From Corynebacterium suranareeae (GTDB lineage Bacteria; Actinomycetota; Actinomycetes; Mycobacteriales; Mycobacteriaceae): a DNA stretch of 64,000 nucleotides. The position numbers and the translations under genes are program-made. Below, piece after piece: positions 63,609-64,000 of this stretch. The stretch lies in assembly GCF_002355155.1 (NCBI RefSeq), contig NZ_AP017369.1:2356001-2420000 (forward strand), in the 5' to 3' direction. The notes beneath the pieces are model-generated. The model was not told the DNA's origin and searched no databases. It worked only from the letters and a program-made list of their open reading frames with translations. Positions within the stretch are counted from its first letter, which is position 1. Each line of letters begins with the position of its first letter.

Positions 63609-64000
63609 TTACTGGAGGAAGCTGGGTACATCCAGGTCGTCTCCACGGTCATCGCGACGGTCATCCCTGCGATCGTCACGGCGGTCGTCGCGACGCTCAT
63701 CCCTGCGATCGTAGCCACGATCCTCACGGCGGTAATCACGCTCACCACCGGTGAACAGACCACCGCCGGAACGAGTCTCTTCGATGCGATGACGCGCACC
63801 TGCGGAACGAGACAAGTAAGGATCATTGTCCTCACGAGCTCCACCGAAGATGCTCTCCTTCTCAGGAGGAAGAGTTGCGTTTGAAGCAGGAGCCTGAGGA
63901 GCTGGCTCATGAGCTGGAGCTGCTTGCACACCTGCACGGCGGTTTTCAGCCGCAGTAGCACGTGCTGCATCAAAACCAGTTGCAATCACGGTGACGCGGA
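63609..64000 (-). CDS. ftsZ: FtsZ, C-terminal part (gene runs beyond the window)
   Basis: The window carries about the last 130 residues, beginning RVTVIATGFDAA, the end of the FtsZ globular domain (the start codon lies beyond 64000). The C-terminal linker is variable and has a strikingly repetitive part, RRDERRDDRRDDRRDD, encoded by 12-bp-type repeats at about 63640-63720. It ends DLDVPSFLQ, the conserved tail that binds SepF and FtsW in actinobacteria. Cytoplasmic tubulin-like division ring protein. Confidence 0.96.
   Translation of the reverse strand, partial: RVTVIATGFDAARATAAENRRAGVQAAPAHEPAPQAPASNATLPPEKESIFGGAREDNDPYLSRSAGARHRIEETRSGGGLFTGGERDYRREDRGYDRRDERRDDRRDDRRDDRRDDRGDDLDVPSFLQ

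Overview
The window looks like a chromosomal segment of a Corynebacterium, very probably Corynebacterium glutamicum or a close relative. The grounds are moderate G+C with AT-rich spacers, the gene content (hisDCB, glgX, treY, treZ, an ilvA of 436 aa, a wag31-type divIVA with an Ala-rich coiled coil), the sepF/yggS/yfiH/ftsZ order of an actinobacterial division cluster, an actinobacterial ileS T-box, and a DtxR-type iron box. I saw no rRNA, tRNA, CRISPR array or insertion sequence.

Layout. 1-3093: end of the histidine operon, hisD-hisC-hisB, all on the minus strand. 3.3-9.4 kb: a YbjN-like protein, a membrane protein, a lipoprotein, a TetR regulator and the glycogen debranching enzyme GlgX. 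9.7-13.5 kb: a methyltransferase, then a sugar or inositol pair (Hyi-like isomerase, Gfo/Idh/MocA dehydrogenase) divergent from a LacI regulator, with a palindromic operator between them. 13.6-18.5 kb: a two-gene ABC system whose first protein carries a siderophore-interaction (flavin reductase) domain, as in mycobacterial IrtAB, under a DtxR-like box, followed by an HxlR regulator. 18.7-31.6 kb: an exonuclease-BRCT fusion, treY, the small alarmone synthetase relS, a frameshifted luciferase-like monooxygenase, an S4 protein, an IMPACT protein, treZ, ilvA and a secreted protein. 31.7-37.6 kb: a MetE-like protein, dnaE and rarD.

37.9-44.1 kb is the most accessory-looking stretch. It holds a half-length solute-binding lipoprotein overlapping a cation-diffusion facilitator, facing a three-gene minus-strand operon: an SbnA-like PLP synthase, a fusion of an FAD/NAD(P) domain with a PLP decarboxylase, and a short-chain dehydrogenase. 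The operon looks like an unassigned amino-acid or metallophore pathway. An 18-bp perfect inverted repeat sits just beyond it.

44.1-55.7 kb: a membrane-anchored protein, RluD-type pseudouridine synthase, lspA, lipoproteins, an ABC-F protein with a possible leader peptide, asparaginase, dinB, an EamA exporter, and a MerR-HEAT regulator paired with a HEAT protein. 55.7-64 kb: ileS with its T-box leader, a small membrane protein, divIVA, yggT, sepF, yggS, yfiH and the 3' end of ftsZ.

How the parts work together. GlgX, TreY and TreZ, all within 22 kb, form the glycogen-to-trehalose route; corynebacteria need trehalose for mycolate carriers. DivIVA, SepF and FtsZ act in polar growth and septation. 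Two intergenic regions (24.9-25.1 and 51.2-51.5 kb) share a family of about 57-bp palindromic repeats, the clearest non-coding novelty here. A 43-codon gene with its own terminator at 24.5 kb is another.
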